A stretch of 39,750 bases of DNA from an uncultured Roseburia sp. Its GTDB lineage: Bacteria > Bacillota > Clostridia > Lachnospirales > Lachnospiraceae. Both the position numbers and the translations under genes were made by a program. Below the pieces are notes generated by a model. The model made no database searches. It was not told the origin of the DNA and saw nothing but the letters and a program-made list of their open reading frames with translations. The stretch lies in NCBI GenBank assembly GCA_947652855.1, contig CANTEO010000019.1:1-39750 (forward strand), given 5' to 3'. This document shows, in pieces, positions 30,769 to 39,697 of the stretch (within the stretch, counting starts at the first letter, position 1; every line of letters starts with the position of its first letter).

Positions 30769-32424
30769 CTAATACACGCTTCCCCCAATAAACTCCCTTA
30801 AGATGGAGCCGCCGGGAATCGCATCGCCCGGCACCGGGAGAAAATAATCTAAAAACTTTAAGAGCCGCTTCGCCTCCCTGTATTCAAAGGATGTACGCTC
30901 CACTCCAAACAGCAGAGGCTCCGCATATAATTTTAACACAGCAAGCTCATAAATAAAAGCAGAATTAAACATAATATCGGCGCCGTCCTGATAAGGGAAG
31001 ATATGCCTTTCCTCCCCGCGCCTGACGGAAGGCCACATCGCAATCGTCTCCTGCGCCGTCGTGTCCCTTGTCCTCGCGTCCCTGACGATGCGCCTAATCA
31101 GCCTTGCGTCCGTCGTCGGCATATAATTATGCTCATCAATGTTAATCTGCGTCAGCGCGCTAATGAAAATCTTAAACTTGCTCTCCTTCGGAAGGCTGTA
31201 GGTCAGCCTTTCGTTCAGCCCATGGATGCCCTCCACGACAAGAAGGTCCCCTTCTCCCAGGCGAAGCGTATTCCCATGGAATTCCTGCCTGCCCGTCTTA
31301 AAATTAAAGGTGGGCAAATCCACCGTCTCCCCATTCAGGAGCGCCAGCATATCCCGGTTGAAGCCCTCCACGTCCATCGACTCTAAGCATTCAAAGTCAA
31401 ACTCTCCGTCCGCGTTCTTAGGGCAGACGTCCCGGTTCAGGTAATAATTGTCCAAAGAAAGCTGGCGCGGCCTTAGCCCCATCGCCATAAGCTGCACAGA
31501 CAATCGGCTGGCGAACGTCGTCTTCCCGGAAGAGGACGGGCCTGCGACCATGACGAATTTGTGCTTTGCGCTCGCCGCGATTTCTGCAGCCGCCTGGGCG
31601 ATCCTCTGATCCATCAGCGCCTCCTGCACCTGGATGATCTCTTTCGTCCTGCCCGACGCAATGGCGTTGTTTAAGGCCCCGACCGTGCCAATCCCCATGG
31701 TGCGCCCCCATTCCCTGGAATAGCGCAGCGTCTCGACGTATTTTACGGCCGGGGCAAAAGGGGCCGTCTTCCTCGTGTCCTCCCCCGGAAACATCAGCAA
31801 AAACCCATCCTGAAACAGGCACAGGTCAAAATACTTCAAATAGCCGGTATGCATCGCCATATAGCCATAAAAATAATCGCTGTAGCCGTCCAGGGAGTAA
31901 AGATTCACCTTAGAGCTCCTGCGGTAACGGAACAGGCATTCTTTTTCCGGCATCCCATAGTCCCGAAACAGCTCCACCGCCTCGTCCGTCCCGACCGTGC
32001 TCTTTATGATTGGGATGTCTTGCCCCGCCATGCGAAGCATCTCCTCTTTCAGGCGCGACAAAAGCTCCGCGTCCGGCGCCCCATAGTTTACCAGCTCGCA
32101 ATAATACGCCTGGCCAACGCTGTAGAGGACCCGCGCCATCGACTGTTCCCGTCCCAAAAGCCGGGAGAGGGCTTTCTGCATCATTAGCGTGACGCTCCTG
32201 CGGTACGTTTTCCTGCCCGCCCGGTCTGCCGTCGTGACAAACGTAATCTGCCCGCTCTTTTTCACCCTCTTATGCAGCTCACGGAGATGATTGTCCACGG
32301 AAACCAAGACGATGTCGTCCTGATAGCCGTTCTGATGCTCCTTTGCAATCTCATAATAGGGCGTCCCTTTCGGATACGCCTTTTCCACCCCATCGACGCA
32401 AAGCGTCACCTTCTCCTCTTCCAT
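30769..32424 (-). CDS. Nucleoside kinase with TGS and ThrRS-like domains (uridine kinase family)
   Basis: A 551-residue fusion known in Clostridia. Residues about 1-70 are a TGS-like domain (VTLCVDGVEKAYPKGTPYYE); about 75-240 resemble the second additional domain of threonyl-tRNA synthetase; about 285-500 form a uridine kinase/phosphoribulokinase-type P-loop domain with Walker A AGPSSSGKTTFASRL and the kinase stretches LSLDNYYLNR and VVEGIHGLN. It presumably phosphorylates uridine or cytidine, with the N-terminal parts perhaps sensing tRNA or nucleotide. The exact substrate is unproven. The ATG has GGGAGG 8 bases upstream, and the gene starts 3 bases after the nif3 stop. It ends the dgt-dnaG-rpoD-trmK-nif3 run and precedes rnpB. 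Confidence 0.9.
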   Translation of the reverse strand: MEEEKVTLCVDGVEKAYPKGTPYYEIAKEHQNGYQDDIVLVSVDNHLRELHKRVKKSGQITFVTTADRAGRKTYRRSVTLMMQKALSRLLGREQSMARVLYSVGQAYYCELVNYGAPDAELLSRLKEEMLRMAGQDIPIIKSTVGTDEAVELFRDYGMPEKECLFRYRRSSKVNLYSLDGYSDYFYGYMAMHTGYLKYFDLCLFQDGFLLMFPGEDTRKTAPFAPAVKYVETLRYSREWGRTMGIGTVGALNNAIASGRTKEIIQVQEALMDQRIAQAAAEIAASAKHKFVMVAGPSSSGKTTFASRLSVQLMAMGLRPRQLSLDNYYLNRDVCPKNADGEFDFECLESMDVEGFNRDMLALLNGETVDLPTFNFKTGRQEFHGNTLRLGEGDLLVVEGIHGLNERLTYSLPKESKFKIFISALTQINIDEHNYMPTTDARLIRRIVRDARTRDTTAQETIAMWPSVRRGEERHIFPYQDGADIMFNSAFIYELAVLKLYAEPLLFGVERTSFEYREAKRLLKFLDYFLPVPGDAIPGGSILREFIGGSVY

Positions 32425-32427
32425 AGC

Positions 32428-33210
32428 CTATGCCTCCCAATACGGAAACGAAAGCTCCTGCGCCTTAATTTCCACGCCCGCGCAGCGCTGTTTCAGATAG
32501 CCCTCCATATACGGCACAAAAATATGCTCCAGGCCATAATGCCCCGCGTCCAACACGCACAGGCCCCTTGCCGCGGCGTCCATCCCGTCGTGATGGTCAA
32601 TGTCCCCTGTAATCAGCACGTCCGCGCCCTGCCGAATCGCGTTCTCAATCTCCGATTTCCCGGAGCCGGGCGAAATCGCGGCCACAGAAAGCCGTTTTCC
32701 CGGATCTCCATAAATCCGGACGCTGCTTAGGGAAAACGCCGCCTTAACGAACTCTGCCAGCTCACCTGGCGCCATCGGCTCCATCAGGCGGCCGACCCTG
32801 CCGATGCCCTCTTCCTTTCCATCCAAAGAATACGTCACGTCCAAAACCTTCGGCTCTTCCAGGCCAAGCATCGCCGCGGACAAATCCGCCATTCCCATTA
32901 CGTCAAAATTCGTATGCATCGCATAATATGCAATGTCATTTTGCAGCAGGCATATCAGCCGCCGCCCGATAAAGTCGTCCGGGACAATACGCCGAATCCC
33001 CTTAAATATCAACGGATGGTGCGTCAGCAGCAGATCCGCCCCCATCTTCACCGATTCCTCCACTGCCTCGTCTGTGGCGTCAAGCGCAATATAAACCTTA
33101 TTGACCTCTTTGTCCGCGCTGCCCGCCAAAAGCCCCACATTGTCCCATTCCAGGGCATACGAACGCGGGGACTGCTCCTCTAATATGCGTATGAGCTCTT
33201 TCCCATTCAA
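32428..33210 (-). CDS. Nif3-like dinuclear metal-binding protein
   Basis: 260 residues of the Nif3/YqfO/YbgI family (also labelled GTP cyclohydrolase 1 type 2), hexameric proteins with a two-metal site. The motifs are WDNVGLL, THHPLIF, AMHTNFDV, GDIDHHD and the late HYGLE. Translation starts at a TTG at 33210, with GGAGG of the trmK 3' end about 9 bases upstream; there is no better ATG. This short form lacks the inserted PII-like domain of Bacillus YqfO. The pairing trmK-nif3 behind rpoD is conserved in Firmicutes, but the cellular role remains unclear. Confidence 0.93.
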   Translation of the reverse strand: MNGKELIRILEEQSPRSYALEWDNVGLLAGSADKEVNKVYIALDATDEAVEESVKMGADLLLTHHPLIFKGIRRIVPDDFIGRRLICLLQNDIAYYAMHTNFDVMGMADLSAAMLGLEEPKVLDVTYSLDGKEEGIGRVGRLMEPMAPGELAEFVKAAFSLSSVRIYGDPGKRLSVAAISPGSGKSEIENAIRQGADVLITGDIDHHDGMDAAARGLCVLDAGHYGLEHIFVPYMEGYLKQRCAGVEIKAQELSFPYWEA

Positions 33211-33212
33211 CC

Positions 33213-33944
33213 TTACATACCTCCAAAATATACAAGCGCAGCCTTTGCATAAGAAAGCTCTTCTGAAATTTCCTGCCTGCGGATCCTACTGCCCTCTCCA
33301 TCCGCTTTTGCGCAAAGGCTCTTTTCAATTTCCAAAAAACGGCTGATCTTATGGAGCAGGTAGCGCCGCTGCAGATCCCGATCCAAAACCAGCCCCGGCT
33401 CGCCATAGCGGCACGCCATGTTCCAGGCCATCCCGGAACAGGAAGGCTTCTTCCCTTCTTTCCTCTCAAGAGGCACATGGAACATCGGATAAAATTTGCC
33501 GTCTTCTAAGACCAGCTCTTCCCGGTCAATGGCATATCCCTTTCTATAGATATATTCCCGTACTTTATGGATATTCGACTGCGGCTGCAAAATCAGCTCC
33601 TTGGCCGACGAGGCGACGCGCTCCCCCTCCCTTAAAATCTTAAGCGTCAGGTCGCCGCCCATCCCCGCAATCACGATGGTTCCCGCTTCACCCTCCTGCA
33701 AAGCCGCAAGCCCGTCGGAACGCCGCAGCGTTATGTAATCACCCAGTCCATACGCCCTGACATTCTCCCTCGCACGCGCCAGGGGTCCTTCCCCAATGTC
33801 CATTGCGAACGCCCGCTGTATTTTCCCCGTCATGACAAGGTAAATCGGAAGATACGCATGGTCCGTCCCTATGTCCGCAAGCGCATAGCCGCCTGACAGG
33901 TCGGCAAGGCGCGCAAGCCTCCCGGAAAGCCTTGGCGCCGTCAT
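33213..33944 (-). CDS. trmK: tRNA (adenine-22-N1)-methyltransferase TrmK
   Basis: TrmK methylates N1 of A22 in the D-loop of tRNAs, with S-adenosylmethionine as donor. The 243 residues comprise an N-terminal Rossmann methyltransferase (ADIGTDHAYLPIYL at about 23-36, AMDIGEGPLARAREN, SDGLAAL, IVIAGMGG) and a C-terminal helical domain. The family-typical LQPQSNIHKVREY is present. The start overlaps the rpoD stop as ATGA, and it ends 2 bases before nif3, so it is tightly coupled to both. Confidence 0.94.
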   Translation of the reverse strand: MTAPRLSGRLARLADLSGGYALADIGTDHAYLPIYLVMTGKIQRAFAMDIGEGPLARARENVRAYGLGDYITLRRSDGLAALQEGEAGTIVIAGMGGDLTLKILREGERVASSAKELILQPQSNIHKVREYIYRKGYAIDREELVLEDGKFYPMFHVPLERKEGKKPSCSGMAWNMACRYGEPGLVLDRDLQRRYLLHKISRFLEIEKSLCAKADGEGSRIRRQEISEELSYAKAALVYFGGM

Positions 33945-35092
33945 TCCAAATAATCTTTCAGCTTGCGGCTTCTGCTTGGGTGACGCAGCTTCCGAAGCGC
34001 CTTCGCTTCAATCTGGCGAATGCGCTCCCTGGTGACGTTAAACTCTTTCCCGACTTCCTCCAGCGTCCTCGCGCGGCCGTCCTCTAAGCCAAAGCGCAGG
34101 GTCAAAACCTTCTGCTCCCGCTCCGTTAACGTGCCAAGCACCTCCTGAAGCTGCTCTTTCAGCAGAGTGAAGGCGGCGGCGTCCGCAGGGACCGGGACAT
34201 TGTCGTCCTGGATAAAATCGCCCAAATGGCTGTCCTCCTCTTCTCCAATCGGCGTCTCCAAAGAAACCGGCTCCTGGGAGATCTTTAAAATCTCACGCAC
34301 GCGCTCCACCGGCATATTCATCTCTTCTGAAATCTCCTCCGGCGTCGGCTCCCTGCCAAGCTCCTGCAAAAGCTGCCTGCTGACGCGGATTAATTTATTG
34401 ATCGTCTCCACCATATGCACCGGGATGCGGATCGTCCTCGCCTGATCCGCAATCGCCCTTGTGATCGCCTGACGGATCCACCATGTCGCGTATGTGGAAA
34501 ACTTATAGCCCTTTCGGTAGTCGAACTTCTCCACCGCCTTAATCAGGCCCAGGTTCCCCTCCTGAATCAGGTCCAAAAAAAGCATTCCGCGGCCGACATA
34601 GCGCTTGGCAATTGACACCACAAGGCGCAGGTTGGCCTCCGCAAGGCGTTTTTTCGCGCTCTGATCCCCCAGTTCCATGCGCTTTGCCAGGTCAATCTCC
34701 TCCTCTGCGTTCAGCAGCGGCACTTTCCCGATCTCCTTCAAGTACATCCGGACAGGATCCTCAATGCTGACGCCGTCCGGCACGGAAAGGTCGATCTTCT
34801 CAACCTCAATTTCCTCCTCCTCGTCAATCAGGATGTCGTCATCGTCGCTAATGCGAAGCACGTCAATATTGTTGGTCTCAAGGCAGTCTAAAATCTTGTC
34901 AAATTCCTCAGCGTTCAGCTCCATCTTCTGGAAAAAATCGCTGATTTCCTGATACTCCAGGATATTTTTCCGCTTTTTGGCAAATTCGACAAGCTCTTTT
35001 AGCTTTTCATTTAATTTTTCCACTCTCTGCGCGGCGTCGCTCACTTTTTCCGGCTCACGCTTCTTTGCAGCCTTGTTTTTCTTCTCTTCCAT
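33941..35092 (-). CDS. rpoD: Primary RNA polymerase sigma factor RpoD/SigA
   Basis: The housekeeping sigma factor, 383 residues. A short acidic region 1.1 is followed by region 1.2 (EDPVRMYLKEIGKVPLLNAE, about 110-129). Regions 2.1-2.4 include RLVVSIAKRYVGRGMLFLDL and YKFSTYATWWIRQAITRA, and region 3 is HMVETINKLIRVSRQL. Region 4.2 has the helix-turn-helix TLEEVGKEFNVTRERIRQIE. The ATG follows AGGAAGGG, 12 bases after dnaG. It is part of the classic dnaG-rpoD macromolecular synthesis operon, linking replication priming and transcription. The TTGACA/TATAAT-like promoters found elsewhere in the window fit this factor. Confidence 0.98.
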   Translation of the reverse strand: MEEKKNKAAKKREPEKVSDAAQRVEKLNEKLKELVEFAKKRKNILEYQEISDFFQKMELNAEEFDKILDCLETNNIDVLRISDDDDILIDEEEEIEVEKIDLSVPDGVSIEDPVRMYLKEIGKVPLLNAEEEIDLAKRMELGDQSAKKRLAEANLRLVVSIAKRYVGRGMLFLDLIQEGNLGLIKAVEKFDYRKGYKFSTYATWWIRQAITRAIADQARTIRIPVHMVETINKLIRVSRQLLQELGREPTPEEISEEMNMPVERVREILKISQEPVSLETPIGEEEDSHLGDFIQDDNVPVPADAAAFTLLKEQLQEVLGTLTEREQKVLTLRFGLEDGRARTLEEVGKEFNVTRERIRQIEAKALRKLRHPSRSRKLKDYLE

Positions 35093-35104
35093 GTTCCCTT
35101 CCTC

Positions 35105-36910
35105 TCATAGTTCGTTACTATTCTGTCCTTTTTCGATAGAAATATGCAATTTTTCCAATTGTTCCAGCGTCCGTTTTTCCTCCGCAATGCGCTGCATCCC
35201 CGCCAAATCCGTCGGATCCAAATGGGCCAGGCGCTCGTTCACGCTGTTTTGCTTGACTCGGATAATCGTTTCCTTAAGCGCCTTCTCAAACTCCCCGCCT
35301 GCCTCCATGCCGCGTATTTTGGCGTGGAACAACGACGCAATTTCCCTTTGGCCCTCTTCCTCCTCAAACAGGCTGACAATTTTAGCAGGATTCACCTCCC
35401 CCGTCTCCTCCTGCTGCTGAAACAGAATGCCCGCCGCCTTACGGTAAAGCTCCTCCGTAAAATCCTCCGGGGTAATGTACGCCCCCACGACGGAAAACAG
35501 CCGGACATCCTCAATCAGCCATGTCAGCAACAGCTTCTGAGACTGCTTCATGCCGTCCTCTTTCTTCTTTCCCTCCTGCTTTGCATGCGCCCGCTTCTTC
35601 ACCGGCTCCGGCCGGACGCCCTTCGCCCCCATGGAAAACACCAGCTTCCTTAGGTTCGTAAACCCAATCTGATAGCGCTTCGCAATGGCCTCAATGTAAT
35701 TGTCCCGCTCCAATTCCTCCGAGAAGCCCAGGAGGCGCTTTGCGACCTCGTTGTAAAAAGCAGTCTTCCCCTCCGGGTCGCTTAAGTCATGCTCCCGTTC
35801 CAGCATTCGGATTTCAAACAGAAACCCGTTTTCCGCACGCAAGATCCGTTCTCTGTAAGCGTCGGCCCCAAGCGCCTTCATAAACTCATCCGGATCTTTG
35901 TATGGGAGCAGGTCAATGACCTTGACCGAAAGCCCGGCCTCCTTTAGAATCGGGATCGCCCGCAGGGCGGCCTTTACCCCGGCCCCGTCGCTGTCATACG
36001 TCAAATACACCTCTTTCGCATATCGCTTCAGCAGATTGGCGTGTCCCTGCGTAAGGGAGGTCCCGAGCGAGGCCACCGCATTGTCAAGCCCGGCCTGATG
36101 CAGCGCGATCACGTCCATATACCCTTCGCACAGCAAAAGCCCCGGCTGCTTCGTCGTCCGCGCGATATGCAGGCCATAGAGGCTCCTGCTTTTGTCAAAC
36201 ACCTTCGTCTCCGGCGAATTTAAGTATTTCGGCTCACCGTCCCCCATGACGCGCCCGCCAAACCCGATCACCTTGCCGCGCGCATCCATAATCGGGAACA
36301 TCGCCCGGTTCCAAAATTTATCATGCCCGCCCCTGCGCTCGTCATAGGAGATCAGGCCGCTGTTCTTTAACAGCTCGTCCCGATACCCCAATTTCTTTAA
36401 ATAACGGTACAGGTCGTCGCCGTACTTGTCCGAACAGCCAAGCCCAAACTGCCGCATTGTCCCGTCGCTTAGCCCCCGGCCCCGAAAATACGCGAGCGCC
36501 TGCTTTCCATGCTCACCGCGCAAAAGGGCATAATAGTATTTTGCCGCCGCCTTATTCACCTCCAGGATCTGCTGCCGCTCATCGGCCTCCCGCTTCTTTT
36601 GGGGGGAACTCTCCTGCGAAGGGAGCCTGACCCCCGCGCGCTCCGCCAAAGCCTGCACGGCCTCCGCAAACGAGAAGTTCTCATACTCCATCAAAAATGT
36701 GAACACATTCCCCCCGGCCCCGCAGCCAAAGCAATAGTACATCTCTTTCGCGGGCGCGACGGAAAACGAGGGCGTCTTCTCCCCATGGAACGGGCAAAGC
36801 CCAAAATATGCGCTGCCCTTCTTCTGCAGCCTCACGTAGCCGGAAATCACGTCCACAATCGGATTCTTAGACCGCACCTCTTCTATGACATCTTCTGAAT
36901 AAAAGGGCAT
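35105..36910 (-). CDS. dnaG: DNA primase DnaG
   Basis: Makes RNA primers for chromosome replication. The start is placed at the ATG at 36910 (MPFYSEDVIEEVR), because AGGGGG is 9 bases upstream; an ATG at 36919 touches that site. 601 residues. The CHC2 zinc domain is intact (GLCPFHGEKTPSFS and YYCFGCGAGG, about residues 36-65). The catalytic core follows (RAMFPIMDARGKVIGFGGRV), then the TOPRIM domain (LLLCEGYMDVIALHQAG, LTYDSDGAG) with its metal-binding acids. The C-terminal helicase-binding domain is about 420-601. It lies 15 bases after dgt and 12 bases before rpoD. Confidence 0.97.
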   Translation of the reverse strand: MPFYSEDVIEEVRSKNPIVDVISGYVRLQKKGSAYFGLCPFHGEKTPSFSVAPAKEMYYCFGCGAGGNVFTFLMEYENFSFAEAVQALAERAGVRLPSQESSPQKKREADERQQILEVNKAAAKYYYALLRGEHGKQALAYFRGRGLSDGTMRQFGLGCSDKYGDDLYRYLKKLGYRDELLKNSGLISYDERRGGHDKFWNRAMFPIMDARGKVIGFGGRVMGDGEPKYLNSPETKVFDKSRSLYGLHIARTTKQPGLLLCEGYMDVIALHQAGLDNAVASLGTSLTQGHANLLKRYAKEVYLTYDSDGAGVKAALRAIPILKEAGLSVKVIDLLPYKDPDEFMKALGADAYRERILRAENGFLFEIRMLEREHDLSDPEGKTAFYNEVAKRLLGFSEELERDNYIEAIAKRYQIGFTNLRKLVFSMGAKGVRPEPVKKRAHAKQEGKKKEDGMKQSQKLLLTWLIEDVRLFSVVGAYITPEDFTEELYRKAAGILFQQQEETGEVNPAKIVSLFEEEEGQREIASLFHAKIRGMEAGGEFEKALKETIIRVKQNSVNERLAHLDPTDLAGMQRIAEEKRTLEQLEKLHISIEKGQNSNEL

Positions 36911-36925
36911 CTTCCCCATCCCCCT

Positions 36926-37954
36926 TTAGGATTCTAAATGCGAATAGCCATCCACCTGCCATGCCAAAGGCAGATAGTATTCCTCAAATTTCGCAATTGC
37001 ATACTGATCCGTCATGCCGGATATGTAATCGCAGACGACGCGCTCCTTCTTCTCGCCCTCCATAAGCATTTGGACATACTTCTTCGGGATCCGCTCGAAA
37101 TGCTCCATATAATAAAAATATAGCTGCCGCAGCAGTCCCCTCGCCTTTTCTTCCTCCCTTTTAGCGGCCGGGTTTTTGTATACGTGCTCAAACAGGAAAC
37201 GGCGCAGGCTGTACATGGCGTCCTCCACCTCTTTTGACATACAGATGTCGTCTTTGCCGATGCTGTTTATAACGATGTTGTGGATCAGCGTATTGAGCCG
37301 TTCCCTTGTCGTATGGCCCAATATGTCGCGCAATTCTTTTGGAATGTCCTCTTTCACCATAATCTGCGCGCGGATTGCGTCGTCTATGTCATGGTTGATG
37401 TAGGCGATCTTGTCGGACAGGCGGACAATCTTGCCCTCCAGGGTATGGGGCGTCGTACTTGTCTGATGGTTCCGTATGCCGTCCCTCACCTCCCAGGTCA
37501 GATTTAAGCCCTCGCCATCCTTTTCCAGCCGCTCTACAATCCGCACGCTCTGCTCATTATGGCGAAACCCGTCCTCGCAAAGGGCGTTTAGGACATATTC
37601 CCCTGCATGGCCAAACGGCGTATGCCCCAGGTCATGCCCCAAGGCGATCGCCTCCACCAGATCCTCATTCAAGCGAAGCGCCTTCGCGATCGTCCTCGCA
37701 TTCTGAGAGACTTCCAGCGTATGGGACATCCTTGTCCTGTAATGATCCCCTTTGGGCGTAAGGAACACCTGCGTCTTATTCTTCAGGCGGCGAAACGCCT
37801 TGCAGTGCAGGATTCGGTCCCTGTCCCGCTGAAACGCCGGACGGATATCGCACGCCTCCTCCTCCCGCTCCCTCCCTTTACTTTTCGCGCTTAGCGTCGC
37901 GAAGGGGCTTAGCGTGTCCTGCTCCATTTTCTCCATCTTTTCACGAATTGTCAC
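36926..37954 (-). CDS. dgt: dGTPase-like HD-domain triphosphohydrolase
   Basis: Deoxynucleoside triphosphate triphosphohydrolase of the Dgt family, which splits dGTP (or other dNTPs) to nucleoside and triphosphate. The start is taken as a GTG at 37954 (VTIREKMEKMEQ), with GGGGAGG about 6 bases upstream. 342 residues. HD-domain residues are clear: HYRTRMSHTLEVSQNARTIA, then GHDLGHTPFGHAGE, and LSDKIAYINHDIDDAIR with the last metal-binding Asp. The upstream motif RRLKNKTQVF is typical. It starts the run dgt > dnaG > rpoD, a common order in Clostridia that ties dNTP pools to replication. A SigA promoter is likely in the T/A-rich 38000 region but is not clear. Confidence 0.93.
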   Translation of the reverse strand: MTIREKMEKMEQDTLSPFATLSAKSKGREREEEACDIRPAFQRDRDRILHCKAFRRLKNKTQVFLTPKGDHYRTRMSHTLEVSQNARTIAKALRLNEDLVEAIALGHDLGHTPFGHAGEYVLNALCEDGFRHNEQSVRIVERLEKDGEGLNLTWEVRDGIRNHQTSTTPHTLEGKIVRLSDKIAYINHDIDDAIRAQIMVKEDIPKELRDILGHTTRERLNTLIHNIVINSIGKDDICMSKEVEDAMYSLRRFLFEHVYKNPAAKREEEKARGLLRQLYFYYMEHFERIPKKYVQMLMEGEKKERVVCDYISGMTDQYAIAKFEEYYLPLAWQVDGYSHLES

Positions 37955-38082
37955 GTCATCCCTCCCCAAAACGTCTCATTCCCTATTTTATATTTACCGC
38001 GCAAAACATCTTTTTCCTTTTTTTTTACAAAATTTTTGGGATGTGGGGACGCGCCTCCCCCAGATCCATTTTGCGCAAAGCA

Positions 38083-38127
38083 AAAAGCCCGCATTCCAAT
38101 CCATATCGGAATGGAATGCAGGCTTTT
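38083..38127 (-). terminator. Intrinsic terminator of chemoreceptor gene
   Basis: AAAAGCCCGCATTCCA (38083-38098) pairs with TGGAATGCAGGCTTTT (38112-38127), with one mismatch and a 13-base loop. On the minus strand the stem ends in a T-run (complement of 38082-38086). It lies 21 bases after the chemoreceptor stop. Confidence 0.8.
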
Positions 38128-38148
38128 ATTCAGCCGGCTCCCTTTTTG

Positions 38149-39549
38149 TCACTTCGCCTCCTGCGCAATCACAAACTGCCCAACGCCTTCCTCAAGCGAC
38201 CTCACCGCCTTCTCCGCAGCCCTGGACTCATCCGCAATGCAATGCGTCTCCGCCGACGCGCCCGCCGTCTTATCTGCAATGTTCGACGTCCCCTGCGCGC
38301 CGTCATTCGCCGCTTTGCTGACATTTTCAATAGATTCCATCATATTGCTGATCGCCGCAAACAAATCGCCCGAGGTCATGCTGAAATCCACTACCAGGCC
38401 GCTGACCTCCTCCGCGTCTTTATTGTACGCGTCCGCAATATCGTTGAAAAAGTCAAAGCTGGAAATCACTTTCGTGTCCACAAAATTCAAAAGCTGCTCA
38501 GAATCGTTTCTTAAGTTGTTCACTGCGGAGTTGACCTCGCCGGTCACCCACTGAATGTTCTCAACATTTTTCCTTGACTGCTCCGCCAGCTTTCGAATCT
38601 CATCCGCAACCACCGCAAAGCCCCTGCCCGCCTCGCCGGCCCTGGCCGCCTCAATGCTCGCGTTTAAGGACAGCAGGTTCGTCTGTTCCGTGATCCCCAT
38701 GATAGATTCCGCCAAAACAGAGATCTGCTCGACCACCTTCGCGTTCTCCAGCGCCCGCATCAGGCTCTCCGTAATCTCATCCTTATTCTGCCGCACCATG
38801 TCGCGCCTTTCCGTCGCGCCCGATTTCGCGTCCATTGCGCGCGTGTAGATCTCATCCATCTGACCCGCGGCGTCCTGCACGCGCAGCGCCATTTTCTTGG
38901 CAGCCTCCTGAATCGTCTGAGACATATTGTTCATGTCGTCCGCCGCGGCCGCCGTCTCTTCCATTGCCGCCGCAAGCTCCTCTGTCGTGGAGGATACGTC
39001 CTCGATCTCGCTGTTTAAGCCGTCGATGCGCTCATTGATGTTGACAATCACCTGCGATATGTCGGACGAGTCGTTTTTCACGCCGCCGATCAGGCCGCTG
39101 ACGTTTTTGCGCATCTTTTCAATGGAGCGCGCCAAATCCCCAAAATCCTCTTTCAGCTCCAATACCTTAGGGTCAACCTCAGACGAAAAATCCCCCTCTG
39201 AAAGCTTGGCAAGCGTCCGCTCCACCGACTGAAGCGGCCCTGTGATGTGAACCGTCATTAACGTTAGGAAAAAAACCTCAACTGCAATGAAAATGCCGCA
39301 GGCTATCACAAAAAACCTGCTGATTCCCGACACATAAGAGCTCAATTCGGACCGCATCTGCGAAAATTCCTGTTCCGGCCCGCTTTCCTGCATCTGCGCC
39401 TCCTGCTTGGCATATTCCACCGCTTTGTCGCAAATCCGGTTCATGGAGCGTATTGCGAACAAAAGGCAAAGCACGATAAACATACAAATGCCCAGTCCGA
39501 TTAAGCCCAATTTCACCTTCACCCTAAGATTTTTTGTGCCAACCCCCAT
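38149..39549 (-). CDS. Methyl-accepting chemotaxis protein
   Basis: 466-residue receptor. Transmembrane helix 1 is at about 13-35 and helix 2 at about 79-99, with only about 42 extracytoplasmic residues between them, too few for a classical ligand domain. A HAMP domain follows (TGPLQSVERTLAKLSEGDFS, about 104-155), then the signalling coiled coil. Its tip EQTNLLSLNASIEAARAGEA (about 290-309) and GFAVVADEIRKLAEQS contact CheA/CheW. The ending VGQFVIAQEAK has no obvious CheR-tethering pentapeptide. The ATG follows GGAGGG. The short sensor loop suggests it senses membrane state or a cytoplasmic signal, or acts through partners. It has its own promoter and terminator. Confidence 0.95.
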   Translation of the reverse strand: MGVGTKNLRVKVKLGLIGLGICMFIVLCLLFAIRSMNRICDKAVEYAKQEAQMQESGPEQEFSQMRSELSSYVSGISRFFVIACGIFIAVEVFFLTLMTVHITGPLQSVERTLAKLSEGDFSSEVDPKVLELKEDFGDLARSIEKMRKNVSGLIGGVKNDSSDISQVIVNINERIDGLNSEIEDVSSTTEELAAAMEETAAAADDMNNMSQTIQEAAKKMALRVQDAAGQMDEIYTRAMDAKSGATERRDMVRQNKDEITESLMRALENAKVVEQISVLAESIMGITEQTNLLSLNASIEAARAGEAGRGFAVVADEIRKLAEQSRKNVENIQWVTGEVNSAVNNLRNDSEQLLNFVDTKVISSFDFFNDIADAYNKDAEEVSGLVVDFSMTSGDLFAAISNMMESIENVSKAANDGAQGTSNIADKTAGASAETHCIADESRAAEKAVRSLEEGVGQFVIAQEAK

Positions 39550-39590
39550 ATGTATCCCTCCATCAATTTTAATGCATACCCAATACTTAT

Positions 39591-39619
39591 ATCATACTAT
39601 ATTTTTTTCATTTTTCCAA
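39591..39619 (-). promoter_or_regulatory. Promoter of chemoreceptor gene
   Basis: Minus-strand TTGGAA (complement of 39614-39619), a 17-base spacer and TATGAT (complement of 39591-39596) lie 42 bases before the ATG. No SigD-type (TAAA-N15-GCCGATAA) promoter is seen, so the receptor may not belong to the flagellar regulon. Confidence 0.6.
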
Positions 39620-39640
39620 CTTTTTTCTGCGGGAGAGACA

Positions 39641-39688
39641 AAAAAATAAGACGCGGCACAAGAACTCCATGCGTTCTGCTCCGCGTCT
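39641..39688 (-). terminator. Intrinsic terminator after tRNA-Leu
   Basis: AGACGCGG (39649-39656) pairs with CCGCGTCT (39681-39688); inside, AGAAC (39661-39665) pairs with GTTCT (39672-39676). The minus-strand product ends in TATTTTTTT (complement of 39640-39648). It lies 10 bases after the tRNA 3' end and so terminates the tRNA transcript. Confidence 0.85.
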
Positions 39689-39697
39689 CATTTGAAA

